Program-made: the position numbers and the translations under genes
Notes under the pieces: generated by a model
Databases searched by the model: none
What the model was told of the DNA's origin: nothing
Seen by the model: the letters and a program-made list of their open reading frames with translations, nothing else
Part shown: in pieces, positions 34,551 to 38,483 of the stretch
Position numbering within the stretch: the stretch's first letter is position 1
Layout: each line of letters opens with the position of its first letter
Assembly: GCA_025677825.1 (NCBI GenBank)
Contig: JAIXMO010000103.1
Coordinates: 1-38,483, forward strand
Direction of reading: 5' to 3'
Source: Helicostylum pulchrum
Lineage: Eukaryota > Mucoromycota > Mucoromycetes > Mucorales > Mucoraceae
DNA length: 38,483 nucleotides

Positions 34551-35597
34551 TTTGCTTTAAATTTTTTCTCTTTGTTGCCTAGTTACCTAGTTTTTTTTTT
34601 TTAGTTATGTACAATTAGTAGTAAAAGAAGAGGAAAAAAGAAAAATATAAAGTAAGAAAAGAAAAAGAAAAAGAAAAAAAGATAAATTTTTTTTTTTGCC
34701 CTGTATTATTATTTATTATTTTCGCTCTATTTTTTTTTTTTTTTTTACCACACCACCACTTGGTTGTTTTATATTTTTGTGAAACTAATCTCATGACGAT
34801 ATAAAACCTTGAATATATATGTGAACTTTATATTAAAACAACCCTTCCCCTGAAGTAAAAAGACAAAAATCGGCCTTTTAATTCGCAATACAACAATTTG
34901 AGCTGTTGTCTCCTACTACCGTTGTCTGCTGACTTCTTCCTATTATACTTCAATACAATAACATTCTATAAGTGTATACAAACCGCACAACATCTGGTGA
35001 AACCAGCGGAGGAATAATTTAAGAGCACAAAGATTGCTCACGGTACTATTTTCTTATAAATACTTGAGAAAATCAACATTGATTCTTTTCATTGATATGT
35101 ACTATTATTATCCTTACGCCGAGTATCAACGGATCGTCGTTAATTACTACAAGTAAAAGAGCAAAAAAAAAAGAGAGGGAAAAAAAAGAGAGAAGCATCT
35201 TATTCTGCCTCGGGTGACGTGAGTGGTACATTCATTATTTGAACTCAATATTTTCTACTGTACGAATAAGTACTTAATGTTGGTAACATATATATATATA
35301 TATAAAAAGCTTAATTTTCATTAGTTTCTACAGTTACTAAATGTAATATGCACTGATGAAATATACAATTCATTTTAATTAAGAAGCGCATAACAATTGA
35401 TCAGAAGATCATATCATCATGCGAATAAAAAGTTACAGTGAGAACCGTAAATTTGGCGCGTGTGACATGTCTGGGGGACAGCCACAGGTTAAAATCAGTT
35501 GCCGGATCTACCAGAATTCTTAATGTCGCCAGACTGGTGTGTTAAGAAATTTTTTGATAAGTTGAACCTATAGATGAATGTATCAGCATATGTGTAT
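34551..35597. other. Intergenic: upstream of the acidic gene
   Basis: About 1 kb, AT-rich, with A/G runs (34625-34690, 35165-35195), an (AT)n stretch (about 35289-35304) and an E2F-like TTTGGCGCG at 35452-35460. No supported gene; the 3' edge adjoins the decayed gene. Confidence 0.5.
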
Positions 35598-37471
35598 TTA
35601 AGAAGTTCTGGAGCTAATGCTCAGCGTACTTATTTGATTTATTAGATCCTCTTCGGAAAGGAGGTAGGGGAAGGCCATCTTCCGAAACAAGTGAGCTGAA
35701 CTTGAAAATGATCTGATTTGTAGCTCTTGATCATTGATGTATACGGCGATATACTTCTTCTGGTATGACCTCGTATATATGTCAAATTTTGGTTCCAATC
35801 CCTCATGAATATACAAACTGACTCGTTTTTTTTTTGGGCAAATTAAAATCCTTAAACAGTTGTTTCCGCTGGTTTGAATATACATGCTGATGTGTCTTTC
35901 TAGTCCTTATTCGTCTTGTAAGGATTCTTTTACCAAGATATTTACAGTCTAATTCTTTGTTTTCATGCAGTCTTAATTCCCTCTTTTTTCTATGCATGTT
36001 CGAAAAATTTGCACAACGAGGCCTGCAGTTAGGGAAAATGATGTCTCTTTATCGTCAAAACGATCGAGAGATTCATTTGCGCTCTCTTCTTCACTTTCAA
36101 GAATTTGGAATTGATTTATGCTTTCAAACAGAGAGGTTGGTCTTTTGCTGTTGATTGCTGCAGTCGTAACAACCCCCAGGGTCCATACCTTGTACAATGA
36201 CCCTTCCGTCTTTAATTTTTTTATTCATTCCTCCAGAAAAGACAATCGGCATCTTCTTGGAAGGTGACGTCTGTTTATGCAGAACCTTGTTTAATTCGTG
36301 CACTCTTGCCCAATCATTCTTTATGGATGAAGAGATCTCATCAATCTTGCTGTATAATCGATTGCATAAATCTCTTTGAGACAGTGTTTCAAAACAGCAA
36401 ATGACGGGATCGAACTGGTATTTTCGGAATTCTTAGGTATGATAACCTCAGGCTTTGCCTGTGGTAACTATCTTTTGTGTTTTATTCTTGATAGATTCAA
36501 CAACATCCTTTTCAAGCTGGGGCTTTGTATTTCTTATTAAATATTTCAGCTGCAATTTTCATAAAAAACTTTGAACCAAGGATGTAATTACAGTATGGCT
36601 CTCCATCATCTGAGGGTATTGCTTTTGGAAAGTCACACATAAGGTAATTTATCGCAAGTTTCTATTTCGGTTGAACTTGATTCGAATCTGTCTAACTTGG
36701 TATAAGGAATGGCGAGATTTCAATTCTACTACAGCCAAGATCTTCACCGAGGAGAAGCTTTACCTCTTCATATACATTTCGGTTCTAGAAGTATCTGGGT
36801 ATTTTTTAGAGGATTCAACCGAGTTTATTAGAAAAGATTTTGTTGATGGTCCAACCTCTGGTAAGTACTTTGAGCCCACTCTAATGCTGGCAGTAATGAG
36901 ATAGTCGTGTTTGTCATTGGCTACATATTTAGATATTTTATGTCGCTTGGCGAAAATGACACTTGTGGATTTTCGAAAATGTGGATCAACAGAAAGTGTT
37001 CTTTCTTCCATAACACTTTTTTTCTCAATAAGGGTATCAATATTGTTATTAATGGTCACCGCAGAAATTTCAGCATCATTTTCATTGTATATACCAAAGG
37101 GTACCCAAATCCAAAGAATTCACAATACTCGCTATTCTCTTTTCCATAGAATATTTCTCTTCTGTCAATTCAAATGAAGAAATTACCGAATCTTCATATG
37201 CTGCTAGAGTACCGCATTTTACGACTGAGTTATCCAGCTCAGGAAAAGTGGGGGTACGCATACCTTTATAACACTGTGTTTAAACCGAAAAAAAAAAAGT
37301 AGCACATCATGGCCTTGTGCTAGCTTATGCCTGACAGTTTCTTTAGGGAAAACCACATCCTTTTGTACGGACATAAAGAAAACGAAAATACTAAAAAATG
37401 TGGAATAAAAAATATGAGCTTTCTTTAAAAGGTACACTTATAAGGAAAAAGTAATACTTACTGTTATGCAT
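35598..37471 (-). pseudogene. Decayed gene with a RuvC-I-like GMDPG/VVTTA motif (possible TnpB/Fanzor-type relic)
   Basis: Several collinear open pieces on the minus strand in changing frames. Piece 1: 37261-37082, 59 codons from ATG. Piece 2: 37080-36174, one frame, about 300 codons with five in-frame stops (36762, 36651, 36561, 36450, 36435). Piece 3: from 36173, another frame, to a stop at 35973. Pieces 4 and 5: 35997-35803 and 35885-35598. Between pieces 2 and 3 the frame slips by one base in a G5 run (36173-36177), exactly inside GMDPG followed by VVTTAAINSKRP. This resembles the first RuvC motif of TnpB/Fanzor nucleases (Asp, Pro, Gly, then a short hydrophobic strand). The later basic stretch HRKKRELRLHENKEL fits such proteins. 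No RuvC-II/III or zinc-finger motifs were found. A start-like ATG at 37471 with a perfect GTAAGT donor lies upstream, and its acceptor is TTTAG at 37391. The family call is inference. Confidence 0.45.
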
Positions 37472-38159
37472 TGTAAAGGAAAAAGAGAAAGAAAGGTGAT
37501 TTATCTATTCTAAAATCAAAAAAAAAGATTGAATAAATTACAACTTGGGCTGATAAAATGGGTAGTCACTTTTGGTGACTGATGTAATCTATTTAATCAT
37601 TTTACGTACACTTGTTTCATGCTAGAGCTTGTAACAAAAAAAGCGAATTGGATGTTTTCTGAATTACAGTACAATTAATGTGTAAAATAACTCCCCGTTC
37701 TTGGATGCCGTTTATTGGCTTTCTTTCTACTTTTGGAAATAGACTAAAAAATTTTCAATCTGTTTTGTGATAAACAAGGGGGATCTTCTCTGTATAATAT
37801 ACCTCTAAAGGTACGAACTTAGCATTTTAAAGCGTTTAAATTTTCAGTAACAGAAACTGAATTTCAATCCAATCTTCAAAAAGAACTGTCCATTCCCAAA
37901 TAGGAAAGAACCGAAAATCTCAGTGAGTGTGTAAGCAAAACACTACTTTTGTATGTGTGTGTGTGTGTGTCGCTTAGCAAACACGTGTATCTACAATATT
38001 AAATACATGATGGCATCATTTCGTCAGGCAACAAATCAAACACTTTTTACAGCGGAGTCACGTTTTTTCGTACATAGATTATTGTTTACCTACTTTTTTT
38101 TTTTCTTTATTCCCTTTTTCTTCCTTTTTCACACTGTTAAGCTAGACCGCCACTACTCA
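37472..38159. promoter_or_regulatory. Intergenic / promoter between decayed gene and the right-hand gene
   Basis: Contains the hairpin AGTCAC-TTTTG-GTGACT (37564-37580), a (GT)n run (about 37953-37970), and directly before 38160 a strong T/CT-rich tract (38091-38130) of the kind that marks fungal transcription starts. An in-frame ATG at 38007 would extend the right-hand gene through this tract. Confidence 0.45.
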
Positions 38160-38483
38160 ATGACAGATACAAGCATTTCTCAATCTATACCAAATGAACC
38201 ACTTTTCGAAGAAACAGTTAACATAACCGAGCGTGATATTACAGACGGAGACGGCACACCAGACACACACCATCCATGCCAGGACCACCACCAACGGTTA
38301 CACAATCCTGGTGATTCAGAATCTGAAGAAGACTTAACAGAAGAACATGTGGATACCAATTTACTTGAAACCCAATTACATAATTTGCACTTGGACCCTA
38401 TACCAACTTTGGAAACCCAAAACCCTACTACTGATTCAACAACACAACAAGATTGTAATGCTGGAACATTACAACCCATAGCA
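38160..38483 (+). CDS. 5' part of an unrecognised acidic protein (runs off the window)
   Basis: ATG 38160-38162 opens a frame of 108 codons with no stop to the last base. The product is hydrophilic and acidic, rich in T, D, E, H and Q (ESEEDLTEEH, NPTTDSTTQQD), and looks like a disordered N-terminal region. The family is not recognisable from this piece. The frame stays open upstream to ATGs at 38007 and 38010, which would add about 51 residues including a phenylalanine-rich hydrophobic stretch coded by the pyrimidine tract. I prefer 38160 because that tract looks like promoter sequence. The minus-strand frame 38180-38479 is its shadow. Confidence 0.6.
   Translation, partial: MTDTSISQSIPNEPLFEETVNITERDITDGDGTPDTHHPCQDHHQRLHNPGDSESEEDLTEEHVDTNLLETQLHNLHLDPIPTLETQNPTTDSTTQQDCNAGTLQPIA

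Noticed and set aside
36385..36480. tRNA-like signal on the minus strand (GTTCGATCCCG resembling a B box)
   Set aside because: No acceptor-stem pairing or A box at the right distance; the bases lie in the long coherent frame of the decayed gene (YQFDPVI).
38180..38479. Minus-strand open frame at the right edge
   Set aside because: Antisense shadow of the plus-strand frame from 38160, rich in S, C and W from reading the reverse of T/D/H/Q codons.

Overview
The window looks like nuclear DNA of a filamentous fungus, most likely an early-diverging (Mucoromycota-type) lineage. It is AT-rich. Genes carry several short introns (about 50-80 nt, GTAAGT-like donors, TAG/CAG acceptors), and A/T-run-rich spacers separate them. 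No rRNA, tRNA, CRISPR array or intact transposon was recognised. The lineage call is inference from architecture and gene content, not from a marker gene.

Layout from left to right: the 3' exon of an unrecognised plus-strand gene; a membrane-anchored GH5 exo-beta-1,3-glucanase (minus); Rab1/Ypt1 (minus); a divergent MFS sugar transporter (plus); the U1 snRNP factor Prp39 (plus); a four-BRCT protein of the Rtt107/Brc1 type (minus); homocitrate synthase (plus); a small NDUFA4/MLRQ-like mitochondrial protein (plus); the giant SAGA/NuA4 subunit Tra1 (minus, about 12.3 kb, 10 exons, 3875 aa as I splice it); a Sec7-PH Arf exchange factor (minus); a phenol-hydroxylase-type FAD monooxygenase (minus); an acidic orphan protein (minus); a decayed gene on the minus strand at 35.6-37.5 kb; and the 5' end of an unrecognised acidic protein (plus) running off the window.

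The genes do not form a pathway cluster; they are mostly single housekeeping functions (vesicle traffic: Ypt1 and the Arf-GEF; chromatin and genome maintenance: Tra1 and the BRCT protein; splicing; lysine synthesis; wall glucan; sugar uptake). Spacing is tight between convergent pairs (12, 81 and 146 bp) and loose at divergent promoters (0.85-1.3 kb). Reading frames of all multi-exon genes were checked by exon arithmetic, and each closes in frame.

The most unusual items are the decayed minus-strand gene with a GMDPG/VVTTA motif resembling RuvC-I of TnpB/Fanzor-type nucleases (inference), a stop-free 54-nt in-frame intron in the transporter, a putative signal-anchor on the Arf-GEF, a long charged insert between the FAT and pseudokinase parts of Tra1, a 35-nt T tract at a splice acceptor, and G-rich promoter blocks with a C-rich inverted partner.
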